From the NCBI GenBank assembly GCA_015680685.1, contig MNCI01034266.1, forward strand, positions 670,432 through 734,431: a stretch of 64,000 nt of DNA. Reading direction: 5' to 3'. Below the pieces are notes generated by a model. It did no database searches. It worked only from the letters and a program-made list of their open reading frames with translations, and was not told the DNA's origin. Below are positions 46,980 to 59,800 of this stretch, piece by piece. The stretch comes from Gnetum montanum. Lineage: Eukaryota > Streptophyta > Gnetopsida > Gnetales > Gnetaceae. Position numbers and translations under genes: made by a program. How positions within the stretch are numbered: position 1 is the stretch's first letter; every line of letters starts with the position of its first letter.

Positions 46980-49899
46980 GCTATAAGTGCATAGGGTGGG
47001 TAGATCTAGGGCACATATTAATTGCATGAATTAATCATAATCTTTGAGAGATTTGGAAACATATATGGCCTATTTTTCACAAGATTGTATTCCCCATCCC
47101 CTTTGCTAATGATGTTTAAGGGGAGCTCTCTGCATCGTGTGTCCCTAGGTCCATCATCATTGTTTTTAGCCTTTTCCACTCCATCAAGTTTCCTGACTTT
47201 GTGGCTAGGAGTTTCTTCCTAAAACTCCACTTTAGACCCATACTCTATGTCTACATTGTTAACTACCAAGGGGACCACACTATCACCATGAATAATAATT
47301 TCACCTCCCTTGTAAGGTAGGTGAATTTCTTGGTGGATAGGTAAATACATAGCTCATAATTGAGCTACCCAAGGCCTTCCTAGTATAAGGTTGAATCTTG
47401 GTGTTTCCTCCACCACCAAGAATTTTTTCATTATGGTGAATTGCTTCCCTACCACAAAGTCCAAAGAGATAGATCCCTTGATAGCAACCCTTGATCCATT
47501 GAATGATTTAAGATCTGATGTTGAAGTATGTTGTATTTGTTATGTTAGGCCTAAATTCGCAATGATGGAATAAGTTATCATGTTCATTGCCACTCCATCA
47601 TCAACATGAATCCTACAGAATTTTTATTATCCAATACTTATCATTATAAAAAGAGGTGCCTTTGTTACTTCACTATCTTGGGGGCTTGTTATGATTTCTC
47701 TATTGGAAAACACTAGTGATGTTGACTTTGCTCCTCCCCTAGGTGAAGATGAAACCATCATTGCTATATGGATTCTTCGTTAGAAGGATGTCCTCCCTAA
47801 TGGGGATGGAGGTCAACATTTTAACTAGTACTTCATGGTATGCAACAAAAGTCATGACTAGGTCATACAAGCTAAGAATTTTGTTCTTTTGCTTTAGCAA
47901 CTACTTGACCTATTCCATAGCATTGAGGAAGTATTTGTCTTTGGTTGTAGGTTTTTCATTCTTATTAGTCTTAGCTTCCTCCATGTGTCCCAAAATTTAG
48001 ACTTCATATTTTGATTATTGTGTCTTTGCCTCATTTCCCTACCCTTGAGGTTTGGGTTCCTCCTATGGTTTACAAGTTGAAGTAGCTTGGGTTGTAGAGT
48101 TCATGGGAATAGGTGATATGGGAGTGGGATTCAATGGGCCCACTTCCTTCCATGCCTTTGCTTGCTTATCATTCTTTTTCTAGGATTTTGCTTAGGCTTC
48201 TTTCATTATTTTCTTGGGAACTTCTTGTTATCATTGGTTGGTTAGGAAGAAGAAGCTATTGCATTAGCCACAATCAAGGGTCTTTGTTTGCTTGCATGGG
48301 TGGACTAGATGGACATGGAAGGGGGAGGTACTCTACTCACAAAAGGATATTTTGGAGACATTAATGATGGTATCTTTAAAAAAATGGGGTTCTTAAACTA
48401 GTGGAAGTTGAAGAGCCCTTTTCATTGCAAGGGGATACCTGAATCACAAATGATTTTCTCATAAGACTTATATTGTTGTTGACATTGAATGCTGCCATAA
48501 TACATAGGCTATTATTACTTAGCAATCAAGCACAAGGCTATTGTTGGTGTCATCTTTTGTAATCATGCCTAACTAGGTTGGAGAAATCAAGCACCAATTA
48601 ATCCTTTTCTATCATCTTTTGCAGGACATCTTTTAGCATAAGGCAATAATTGGTATCATTACTTAGCAATTAATGATAGTGACAAAATCAATCAATTTTA
48701 AAGTATTAATGATAGTATTAATTAATGATAGGGTCATCATTGGTTGCTTGAATGGGGTATTTAACTATCTCACATAGCCTCTCATGCCTCTTATGAGCAT
48801 TTTTCATCCTGTATTTATATTATATCCTCCCACACTTTAATAGTTGGTCTAAAGGTTCCAATGGCCTCAATGGTAACCTAGTATACTTTGACTAGCCTTT
48901 TTGCTCAAATTTTGGCCTAGTAGTAGTCAATGTATAGGTCCAAATGTTGAGGATTGGTTATTGTCTTAGGGGCCTTAGATTAATTCATTTTTGGCCTCTA
49001 GGTTTTTGTTTTGCTCTCCTTTACTATAGTGGCCATGACTAGATTGTTTTTTCTACCCCTCTCCTTATCCTTTTGTGGATGTTGGTTCTTATATGTCACA
49101 TAGGTAGGGTCGTGGCTTATTTTCGTGGCATCTTCTATGTTCTTGATTTTTGAGAAAACCTAACTAAGTGACCATGGATCCTATTATAGTTTCAACTTAA
49201 CAAAGTCATTAACCATTCCATTGAATATAGTTAGAAAGTATGCCTCAGCTATTAGTTTTGGAATCTCATTAAGTAAAGTGTTCCATCATTAGATGAACTT
49301 TTGTACTAGCTCAAGGGGTCCTTGCTTGACCTTCATTAGTTGATTAAGGATTGTGTCAGGTTTCAAGTTATACTTAAAATGGTTAATAAACTATGAAATC
49401 AAGTATTCTAGAGATAATATGGATCCTCTCAATGAGGCATGGTACCTATCTAGGGCTTTCCCCATAAGAGACATAGGGAAACTCTAAATTATCGTGTGTA
49501 GCTAGGCTTGCAATAACAATCACTTAATGAAAAAGGTTATAAGGTGTGATTGGGGATCATCTTCATAGTTGTACTTGATAAATTGTGGTATGGGAACACC
49601 TAGGAAAAGAGTTAGCTGTGGGATTGCATGACTGATGGGATTGTCTTGGTAAAAATCCATGATTTTGAACGTCTATGATATGGAAGCCTTGAGCCTTCAT
49701 AACTCTACTATTAAGTCCTAGCTCATCTAGAAGGCTTGATCCAATCTTTGAGTTGTGGAATTGACACAAAAGTTTGTGACATAAGTTGGAAGTCCTGTAG
49801 CCTCATGATTGGTTGTGGTACTAATGGGAGAGGTTTGGCCACCATTGTTGTAGGTGGGTTGAGTAGAAAAAATGATATTTTCATAGGTATTTGGGGCAC
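46980..49899 (-). pseudogene. gag-pro: Element C gag-pro
   Basis: Starts just inside LTR3. Gag core about 49600-49200 (DDPQSHLITFF, GKALDRYHASLRGS, NHFKYNLKPDTILNQLMKVK), nearly parallel to E. Protease end about 47400-47200 (LNLILGRPWVAQL, PIHQEIHLPYKGGEIIIHGD). Broken by many stops. No knuckle was read with confidence. Because it directly follows the 3' end of LTR3 on the minus strand, LTR3 acts as its 5' LTR. The sequence right after the LTR (GTGCCCCAAATACC) is where a primer site should be, but I cannot match it to a tRNA. Confidence 0.72.
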
Positions 49900-51212
49900 T
49901 GTAATGATGGAAAACATCAGTCGCTAGAAATACCGAACGAAAGTCCGTGTACACAGTTTTAACCCCGGATTCATGCAAGGACCGTGTTGGAGAAAGAAAT
50001 GAATCTGAGGTGCCCTGAATGGTCTTGTTGATCAGACAAGGACTTACTTAATTAGTAAAATTTCTCTAATAATTTGATGGCAAAATGATGACTCTTTATG
50101 AGGAGATGTAATATTGTTAATCTCAAAGAAAAAAATTGAAAGCGATGCAAATGATTTAGAGCGATTGCCAAATCTATATAAATGAGATGCAAGAAATCAG
50201 ACTTATAGAGAGTATGGCTACAAGATCTGAGATTTAATTTATGAACACAATATGTCAGATATATTGATTACAGGTGGGCTTTGGTTTGGATGAAGCACAT
50301 GCCAGTAGCAAGAAAGAAGATGAAACAAGAAAGGGTCAATCTACCTTGTTCTAGCCAATCTGGGCGTAAAGAAGTCAGACCCCAAAGGTAGAATATCTGT
50401 CAACCGACTGTTTCTGATCAAGGATTCTTTCCAATCAACTCCGATACTCTCACGATCGCTGATCCTCTTTTGCTCTCTTGTCCACGTTGTAGGAGGAAAA
50501 ATTTTCCAACCCCTTTGATCTTTGTCAACTGGAGAATTTATAAGGTTAGGGTCAGGAGGGAAACATGGTTTAAATGATGTGTGTCCTGAACTCATAAGAT
50601 GTTGTTGACTCGAATGTGTTGTTTTTGAAGCTTGCGACGCTATGCTGCGTGATGTGTTGTAAACTACTCTCGTTTGGGCTTTGGCAATAGACTATCCTTT
50701 GATTATGCTGTAATATGCTAGAGAGCGTATTGTGGTGTATGAACTACTAATGTCTAAATTCTGCTTGTCGTTACTTGCATTATGCTGCATTACACTAAAT
50801 TACGCATCATAGCGTAATTTAGTGTAAAATAATGAAACTGCAAAAGTTGAAGTATTGTTGCCACACTTCCTTTGTTTCTAATCAATCCTTTTCAGGGTTT
50901 TATTATGCCGCATTGCATAAAATAGCGTAATGGACCCCCTTAGCCATTTTTTGATGCTTTGGTAGACTATCTTTCATATTACGCTGCATATCGTGGCATT
51001 ACGCTACGTTGCATAATGTAGCGTAATGTACTAAATGTTGAGATTTTGGAACATAGAAAATTCGCAAAGTGGAAGACTTATTGTCGTGCACCCATTGTTT
51101 TGTTTTGTCTCCTAAAGTTCATCTGTACAGTGTCATGCCTTGTCATGACTCCCTGCCTGGGTCGCTATATTTTTCCGAACCGTCGAAGCTTCAAAAATTT
51201 TATGGTGTTTCA
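49900..51212 (-). mobile_element. LTR3, shared by elements D (3' LTR) and C (5' LTR)
   Basis: On the minus strand it starts TGAAACACCATAAAATTTTT after the PPT and ends CATCATTACA. Length 1313 bp. Matches LTR1 in its ends, TATA region and last 150 bp. The 5' third contains many TTACGCT/AGCGTAA palindromic words (about 50760-51030). Confidence 0.8.
50535..50542 (-). promoter_or_regulatory. LTR3 TATA box
   Basis: Minus strand CTTATAAATTCTCCAGTTGA, aligned with CTATAAATACTCTAATTGG of LTR1. Confidence 0.6.
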
Positions 51213-51228
51213 ATGGCCCCTCTTTTTT
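51213..51228 (-). other. Polypurine tract of element D
   Basis: Minus strand AAAAAAGAGGGGCCAT immediately before TGAAACACC. Confidence 0.8.
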
Positions 51229-52449
51229 GACATTTAGAGGGCTTTCCCAAAAGACGTCAACAAAGAATATGAAACACCAGAGAGGCAAAGGCACCAATAG
51301 TGTCCATCAGAGCTTGCTAAAATGTCTCTTTATCAAACTTGGAAGTGGAAAGGTAGGGTAGGGAAGAAAGCATAGAAGGGTTTTACAAAAGTAATAGGAG
51401 GGAGGTTTGGGGAAGACTCAAGCACGTGAACATGAAACTTTTGCAAACAAGTCATAGCGTCCTTCCATGAATGTATTTGCGAGAGGGTATGTTGTCATAC
51501 TGTATATGGAGGGCTTGCACAGATGAGTTTTGTTACACCCGCGTGCCCTGGATGAGCTGTTTTACATCCATTTTGCCAAACTTCCCCCTTTTCTTTCTTT
51601 TTTTACATTCCACTTAGGTGAGTTGCGTTACGCCAGTTCATGGACACAAAGATGAAAAAGAGTCATGCTTGAATATTCATGCTCTGTACAAGCAAAGTAA
51701 GAGGTAATAGTGGTCATGAGGACAAAGGGAAGGGAAAAAATAAGTAATGCATCGAATGGAGGAAGAGGTAGGTTTTGCACTCCTAGGTGGCCAGGCTAGT
51801 CTGAGCAATTGTTTCAGGACGTCCTAATACCTTACCTTCTAATGAATGTACTCTCGATCAACACTATTATAGCAAGTAACCTGCCAAACATAACAAAGAG
51901 CAGAGCACAGAAGCAATCGTCCTATTCGCTAAGGAGGGAGGCTGTTGAAACAAGCACCATCCAAAGCATAAAGGAGAGCACAGGCCATGAAATAGGGACC
52001 ATGATGGGGAGCAAGCATCCCAATGTTGGTGCTGCGGTTCATAAAACCATCATCGAAAGCCAAATTCATGTTGCTCTAATGATTGGGCAAAGAACAAGTC
52101 AAATGAATCTGCTAGGGTAGAGTTCGGTGACGGTGATGGATGGAGGCTGCTGAGACTACGGATGACCACAGTTTCTTTGGGACCCCAAGCAGCGAAGTTG
52201 ATCCCAGGAGCTATGGCTATAGAGTGACTATCGTAGCAACATCTTTGAGGAGTCAATACTATGCCTTTCGGCATATCCGAGGAATCAGTAGGATGCTAGT
52301 GGGGTAACAGCATTGTGTTTGTCCCAATGCCTTACCCGTTCCATCTAGTAGGGATGCTATGCAAGAATGACCACACTTGCTTGCTTCATGGAATTCTCGA
52401 AAGATTTCAGTTTTGATTCCTAGTTGACTATTATTGCTGGTTTTAAGCC
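51229..52449 (-). other. 3' untranslated tail of element D
   Basis: No supported gene. The part at about 52240-52300 matches the tail of A at about 9310-9380. Short frames on either strand (for example 51809-52120) are not conserved in A or B. Confidence 0.55.
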
Positions 52450-52790
52450 TCAGCAGGCTGTGGTCCCGATTTAACATCTGGGCAGACTACAATCTACTAG
52501 TTTTACGTTGTAGCGGATGATGGAAAAGCTAGTTTATGGTTCCAGCAGACCTTGCTATGGGTGTTAGTTTTATGTCGTGACCTAGGGACAAGTCTGTGCT
52601 ATTTTAGCATCTCAGTAGATGGATGCTTACCTTGCTAGTTTCGCATCATGATGGACGATCGGAAACTTTGCTAGTTTAGCGTCTTGGTGGACGCGTGCAA
52701 GAAGTGCCAGTTTTATGTCGTAGCGGATGTGTACAAATTTGCCAGTTTTACATCGTAGCGAACATTTGTTACCTTGCATTTGAGCTGAGT
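52450..52790 (-). repeat. Tail array of TAAAACTGGCA units (element D)
   Basis: About eight units on the minus strand such as TCCGCTACGACATAAAACTG plus GCA, beginning close to the pol stop. Same place as in A and B. Confidence 0.78.
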
Positions 52791-52796
52791 TGATGT

Positions 52797-55700
52797 TTAG
52801 ACATAATACCATTTCAAGTACAGGTGGTTCACTGGGTTTGAGTGCTCATTGTCATCGATGTTCGCTAACTTGAATGCTCCATTTCCATATGCGCTGATGA
52901 CCAGGAAAGGGCCTTTCTAGTTTGTAGAGAATTTTCCTACTAGTTCATAGATGGCCTTGAGAACTAAGTCTCCTTTCTTGATCGATCGTTCATGCAATTT
53001 GTGCTAATGCTTCTGTCTCTGTTTATCCTGATATCTCTCGATGGTGTTGAGCGTCTGGATGCGTTTCTCCTGCACTGATTCTAAATCCACAATTCTAGAC
53101 TCATTGTGTTGAGTCTCATTTATAACTGTGGATAGGACCATCTGCAATGAGGGAACCTGTAATTCCAAGGGCAGCACTACTTTGGACCCATAGACTAGGC
53201 TATAGGGCGTCCTGTCTGTAGCTATTCTATACGTTGTATGATACGCCCATAGCACGTAGAGGATTTTTTCATGCCACCATTTTTTGTTATTACTAAGCAT
53301 CTTCTTAAGTAGATTGATAGTCACCTTGTTTGCTACTTCTACTTGACCATTTTCTTGTGGGTAATAAGGTGAAGAAAAAGATTACTTGATACCAAGGTTA
53401 TCGCAAAAAGATTTGCTTTTTGTGCTACTAAATTTTGGTCCATTGTCAGTCACAATATTCATAGGGAGCCCAAATCTAGTTACAATATTGTCTAAGATGA
53501 AATGGCAAACCTGTTGAGATGTGATCTTCCTTAGAGGGATAGCTTTAACCCACTTTGTAAAATACTCGGTGGCCGTGATAATGAAGCTATGTCCTGCGGA
53601 AGATTTAGGAGCGATGGGACCTATGATATCTAGTCCCCATCATTGGAATGGCCAAGTAATCTGAGTAGTATGTAGTTTGGTTGGCAACACGTGCATTAGA
53701 TTTGCATATCGCTAACATGTATCACACATCTTGACTTTGGTAAGGTAGTCTCTTTCCATGTATGGCCAATAGTACCCTAGGCGTATGATTTTATCGGCCA
53801 TGGCTCGTGGGGCTACATGTCCTCCACATAGCCCCTTGTGGACCTCGATAACTATTCGCCATGCTTGATGATTATCGATGCAGGTAAGCAATATCCCATC
53901 AAAGAAGCATCTATAGAGAGTACTATTTCCAATGATTACATATTGCCTGGCACGTTTGTGCACTGTGTCCTTTTGTGCATGCGTTAGCTCATGTGGTGGT
54001 TTGCCATGCAGAAGGTAAGTCTTAATGTTGTCATACCGTTCTGGCATTCCTCCTGCATTTAATGAAGAAATATGCATCACCTGGATGATAGGATCTGTAC
54101 ATTCCATCATCAGAGTGGTCCAACTGGCAAACAAGCATGGTGGTATGTTCAGTTCCTGGGTGGCGAGTGCATCGGCCACAATGTTTTAATTACATGGCAC
54201 ATGCTGGGCATCGACTATCGCAAATTGTTTTAAGAGATCTTTAGCCATATCGTAGTAGGGCTGTAGATGTACAGCTTTGCAGGTGTAGACCCCCGTGATT
54301 TGATTAATGACTAGCATAGAATCGCCTCGGATGGCCAGGTGTTGAACGTTGAGTTCTCTGGCTGGCAATAATCCCTTGAGGAGTCCCTCATACTCTGCCA
54401 CGTTGTTCGTACAAGGGAAGGTCAAGCGATAAGCCAATGGACGCACATCTTCAGGGACAAGCGTAATAACGGTGGTAGCACTGTCACCTCTAGTAGTCGA
54501 AGCTTCGTCAAAGTATAACATCACTTCGACTATGTACATGATCATCTAGGTATTCTGGCTCTATCGTAGCTTGATCTTTAGTGAGCAATGTCGCTAGCTA
54601 GTTAGCTATGGCCTGACCTTTGGTGGACAATTGGCTGACATAATGTAAATCAAATTCAGCTGTGATAGCCTTCCAATGAGCTATCCTACTACTCTCATAT
54701 AAGTTTTTTGAGATAGCTCATAGAACATTGCTTATACAGATTATGTTGACCTGACTACGGAAAAGATAATGCCTACATTTTTTAAGTGCGAAGACTAATG
54801 CCAAATAGTTACGCTCTACTTTATTGTACCTTGTCTCATACACAAATAGGGCATGAATGAGGTAATAGATAGGGGCTTCTAACCCATCATTCCTTTTTTG
54901 GCACAGTAACACAGCTATGGACACATCTGAGCTAGCTAGATAAATGTAAAAAGGTTGATCCCTTTGCGGTGGGAAAACCGTTGGCAAATGTTGTAGCTCC
55001 TTTTTTAAATTGTCAAATGTACGTTGGCAGTCATTGGTCCATTCAAAACTAACACCCTTCTTAAGAAGATGTTGCATGGGATGTAATTTATCTATTAATT
55101 TCGAAATGAACCACCTAATGAACTGTAGTCTGCCTTACAACCCACGTAGTTCTTTAAGGTTTGTAGGTGGTGTTAAATTGACAATGGCTTTAACTTTGTC
55201 GAAATTGACTCAGATGTCAGTCTCTAATACCACAAACCCCAACATGCATTCAGTTTTGACTCTAAATACACATTTCTTTGGATTAAGCCACAATTCATGC
55301 TTAAGACATTATTTAAGGACTAACTCCAGGTCTTCTGAATGATCTTCAGACTTTATAGACTTGACAGCTATGTCATCTATGTAGTCATTCAATTTCCTTA
55401 AAAGGTAGTCGCTAAAGATGTATGTCATGGCCCATTGATACGTCGCCCCAGCGTTTTTTAGCCTGAAAGGCATCATAGTGTAACAGAAGGTCCCCCAGGA
55501 TGTCATGAATGTTGTGGTCAATTGATGCTCCAGGTTGATGCAAATTTGATTATAACCTGAGAAATCATCCATAAAGGATAGAAGCGCATGACCAGCTGTT
55601 GTGTCGATTAGTTGGTCGATACTTGGTAGTGAGAAATTGTCTTTAATCGTAGCTTTGTTCAAATCCCGGAAGTCTATGCAAATGTGTATACATCCCATTT

Positions 55701-56253
55701 TCTTAGAAACAACTACGATGTTAGACACCCAATCTAAGTAATCAACCACACGAATGAAACTAGCTTGATATAGCTTGGTGATTTCATTACGCACTTCTAA
55801 CATGATTTCTAGCTTAATCTTTTATGCCTTCTGTCTAACTGCTTTGATGCGTGGGTCTAAAATTATGTTATGCTGTATTAATCTCGGGTCTAATCCCGGC
55901 ATGTCTTCATATGACCATGCAAATATATCAACGTTGTTTTGGAGCACTTGCGTTATGCCACTCTGTGTTTGTTGGTCTAAAATGGAACTAACTCTAAGAG
56001 TTTTATTGTCGCCTTTGTGCGTAACCACAGGGACTTCATCGAGAGGATCCTCGATTACATTACCAGCCTCCAGGTCTAGAGTTCGGGCCAAATGTTTTGG
56101 CCAATATGGGGATATTTCCGATGTTGCTATGGTTGTGTCACAAGGGGTAGGTTCTGTTTCTGTCAGTGTGTAGTTAAACTATCTAATGGTCTCCCTATAT
56201 GGGCCTGTTAAGGCTAATGGTGCGGATAAAGCTGCATCCATTTGCGAATCGCC
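52797..56253 (-). pseudogene. pol: Element D pol: RT, two RNases H, integrase (most intact copy)
   Basis: Leader from 56253 (LDLEAGNVIEDPLDEVPVVT, ILQNNVD-like, YEDMPGLDPRLIQHNIILDP). RT about 55800-55080 with DFRDLNKATIKDNFSLPS, MMPFRLKNAGATYQ and YIDD. RNase H about 55000-54620 (YETRYNKVERNYLALVFALK). Second RNase H about 54530-54130 (NNVAEYEGLLKGLLPARELN). Integrase zinc region 53900-53710 ending CDTC; core about 53640-53200 with GLDIIGPI, TDNGPKFS and NGQVEVANK, so all three catalytic acids are visible. C-terminal domain ends HLYLKWYYV at TAA 52799-52797. Only scattered stops and small frame breaks. It would make cDNA and integrate it if its breaks were absent in a relative. Confidence 0.87.
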
Positions 56254-56262
56254 CTGCAAAAA
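56254..56262 (-). promoter_or_regulatory. Probable 3' splice site before pol (element D)
   Basis: Minus strand TTTTTTTTTTGCAG|GGCGAT, a strong pyrimidine tract and AG exactly where conserved pol sequence starts. Confidence 0.5.
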
Positions 56263-56698
56263 AAAAGAAACGTCCAAAAAAAGAAGTTGTTACATTATTT
56301 TTCTGCTAACCGGTTGAACGATAAGAGTTTGTTTTTATCTTTTTAGCATTAAAGAGGCTTCCAGTTTATGGTCTTAGTGTTCAATTACAAATATATCTGG
56401 TCTGTAAGATAATAACGAGCTTGGCTTCCTAGATGTTGTTGTATGAAATGAAATGAAAAGTGCAATGTGACATGCCTAGCATGTTGTGAAATTTGAATTT
56501 TTGTACAAATTGTAGTTAATGTGGCCGGATTACGAGATGATAAATGTATTAGTTTAGGGTCATTTCGAACTGCAATCTATACGATATCAACGAAATTAAT
56601 GCCCTGATCTTCGCATTTCATGTCATACTAACACCGGCATTTCGGGAAAGTTCTGCATCGATCTAACAAAAGGAAAAATTAGCTTCAAGTATTTTGTT
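56263..56698. other. Divergent spacer between pol and antisense gene (element D)
   Basis: No gene. Contains punctuation-like units at about 56355-56400 (CCAGTTTATGGTCTTAGTGT) and 56520-56575. Equivalent to 4866-5189 in A. Confidence 0.5.
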
Positions 56699-56704
56699 TA
56701 TAAA
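56699..56704 (+). promoter_or_regulatory. TATA-like box of the antisense gene (element D)
   Basis: TTTGTTTATAAACTGATGG, about 122 bp before the ATG at 56825; A has ATATAAG at a matching distance with alignable sequence in between. Confidence 0.5.
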
Positions 56705-56824
56705 CTGATGGTTCATACTCGAGACAGGTTACAAATATTGCAAATTTCGATTTTGGCTATAGCAGAAGAGGAGCAGAAGCAAGGCGTAAACAGGAGATTT
56801 ACGAGAACTCATTCGATTGTAGCC

Positions 56825-59800
56825 ATGGAACCAAAGGTCAAGGGAAAGAATGCTAAACTAGCCAGGATTGATGAAGTGTAGGAGAGTCTGCAATGGGCTT
56901 CGCTAGCTAGAGTGGAGGTGCAGGAAGCTACTCCACTTAACCGGTAAGTGGTCGTTCGTCCTTTTGTACTATTGCCATATTTGTTGTAGCGTCATAGTTG
57001 TCTATTGTTTTCCTGAATGTATATGTTACATTGAGTGCTAATATCTATTTATGCGGGCTGAGCTATTTTGTTTTGTAGTATTACCTTCATCTTTGTTGTT
57101 GGAGATGAACCTCATATTATTACGAGGGTTTAGGTAATGTTGGATAATACTGGATAAACATTGTGTATAATCGAAAGACCTAAGTATTATATTTTGTAAG
57201 TAGTGTAATCAGGGTTTTTTTTTCCTTTCCTTTATTCCTGTAATATTTGCATGTTACACTGGAATAATACGCAGTGTTTCCTTCATCGTTGTTGTCAGAG
57301 ACAGACCCTGAGTTGTTGCAAGGATTTGGGTGATTCTGGCCATGCGTTTCCAGTGAAATCTGTAATTTTCTGGGAATCAGGTGAATCCTATTATAACGTG
57401 ATGAATGTTTATGTTCAAATGCTTTGTCTAATGGTAACATGTTTTCATTGTACAGTATTATGTTAAAGCTTGTCCTAATCATTTTGGACATCGTGGGCAT
57501 TCTATGCTGCATGTATGTTCCCGCGACCAATGTTCCTCCTCCTCATGCTCATATAGAGGGGGAGGCAGTATGGTTCCAAAGAGGCATGTGGGGGTTCCTA
57601 TAGTTTCTACTTCATAACTATAGTGTAATCGTCTAGTCGCATCTACCAGGCAATGTAGCTGCTGCTATTTTGGAGACGCTATCCATCGGTTCAATGCAAG
57701 GTGTCTTGGGGTTCGTAACAGACGGCAAGATTGAGACTGCGCGGGTGCAAGACCATGAACAAAGCACCAAAGGTCTGAGGCATTTGAGTTGGATCTGGGA
57801 AGTGCCCAGATTCAACTACCATCACTTCTATAATACCCTGTTCATGGCCCGTCACCTCACAACCTATTTCCAGAACCCACCTGGAACTATGTATTCCGCT
57901 GGCGGGTAAGAATCTAAATTTGTCTCATTTCGATGTGTGTCAACGCGCTAATTGTTGTCTAAATTTACATTTAGTGTAAATAATTTGCTCATTTTCTGTG
58001 ATGTAGATTCTTTATCAATGACAGCAGTCTCCTGGATGATAATGATACCTTGTCATTGACCAAAAGGACTATTAGTGAATTTACTAGTATTAGCAATGTA
58101 TAGGCCGCTGTCATGGAACAACTAGCATTTGAAATTCCAGAATACCCGACCCGCTATGCCAACTTTTTCGCTAGATGTACAAATATTGGATGGCTAGATA
58201 AGGAATGGACCTTGGATCCTCCTCTCACTGTCACCAATGTACGAAGGAAAATCCCTCCATTTCCTTTTCCATTCGGACCTGGTAAACTTCGTTACGATGA
58301 TGAATTGTGTCAATTTTATCAGTTAGCGATGATATGTGAAGTTATCTTATTTTATTTTTTGTAATCTTGGCTTAGCTATTATTTTATATGTGTAGTCAAG
58401 AAATCACGGGAGATTATGATCATGGCTTCTGGTTGTGACGCGAGTAATATCTTTTTCTGCTACAGTGACATAAAGGAGATACAACGTTGGCTCAGCCATA
58501 GAGCGGCTCCTACTATTTTGACCAATAACCTTCGGGAGGCTAGACTAATGGAACTGTTCTTGGACATAACCCCTAATGTTACAGCAGGTGAAATGTTGAC
58601 CATTTACCCCCTTTTTCGAGCTCGGACCTTCCCCAAAACACTCTCCCAAGGGAGATTCCTCACTATAGAACAAGCTCGCATTATGTGAGAGGTCATGGAG
58701 GAGGGGCCGTGATTCAAGTGGGCTAGCTATTTTGCCAAAGGCCTGTGCGTTGAAATGGTCAAGCTTCGTAAGAACCTTAAGTCCCATTTCAACGTGCATT
58801 TTGCCCTTTTCATAGCTTTCTTCCAATGCTTTGCGGAGTTTCTGGTTGTCCAACGAGATGGAGTCTAGATGTAACAGGACCGCAACCAGATTTCTAAGCC
58901 ATGGATTTCCCATATTTTCGGCACTGTTTGTTCGCAGGACCCTCCTAAAGGGATCAAGGAGTCATTATCTATAACGACTAGGAACATGGCGGCACCTTGA
59001 ATGTGGGGTCCAGAAAGCGTGGGTGGGGCACTCCCTTCCTATATTGGCGATGCGTCGAGGGGGAAGCGCCCAGCAACTAAGATAGTGGACTCGTCGGTGC
59101 CTCAGAAGAAGCCTCGTTTGACTAAGGAGTCTGCCAAGCCAACAAGTAATGCAAGGCAGAAGATGCAGGTCAAGCTTTGGAGGAGTAATCCTCCAGTAGG
59201 TAAGAAAAGGAATGTGCTAATGGTTACATCCATGTTGCGTATAGACACTTTTATGTCACAATTTATTGAACTAGAGCAGAATTTCATGTTAATTGAAAAT
59301 GTTATGTGACAGCAAAGGAGAGGATTGTAGAAAGGTTAATCCTTGAAATAGGGGCTATGGTTTTGCGACATGAGGAAGATACCTTGGCCTTGGAAGAAGA
59401 GGCTGCAGCAGTCAACCAAGCAAGCAGCGCTTAGATTCCTGCAAGTGAGAAGGGAGCAGTAGTGGAAGATCCTGAACTTCCTTTAGCCCAGACAAGAAGA
59501 GGTAAATGATTTGTGACTCTGTTAGGCTAACTGTTATAGCATACTCGACTCTAGGCAATTACTTCTAAAATTTTTATTGGTCATCGTAATGTTTCAATTA
59601 TGTTTTCATATGGAACTTGTTCTGCATAATAGGTAACCAGGACGTGCACATGTCAACGGTGGCGACTCAATCCTGGGGCGAATTTCCTGATAATTTCGCC
59701 TTTATGGAAGGGGTTGTCTAACACATGATCGATCACTTAGATCAAATTGATCTTGAAGTAGGTACATCACGATCATTACATAGAATTTGTTTCATTGTGG

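Noticed and set aside
49892-49899. GTGCCCCAAATACC after LTR3 as primer binding site
   Set aside because: Right position but I cannot match it to a tRNA 3' end, so it is not called as a feature.
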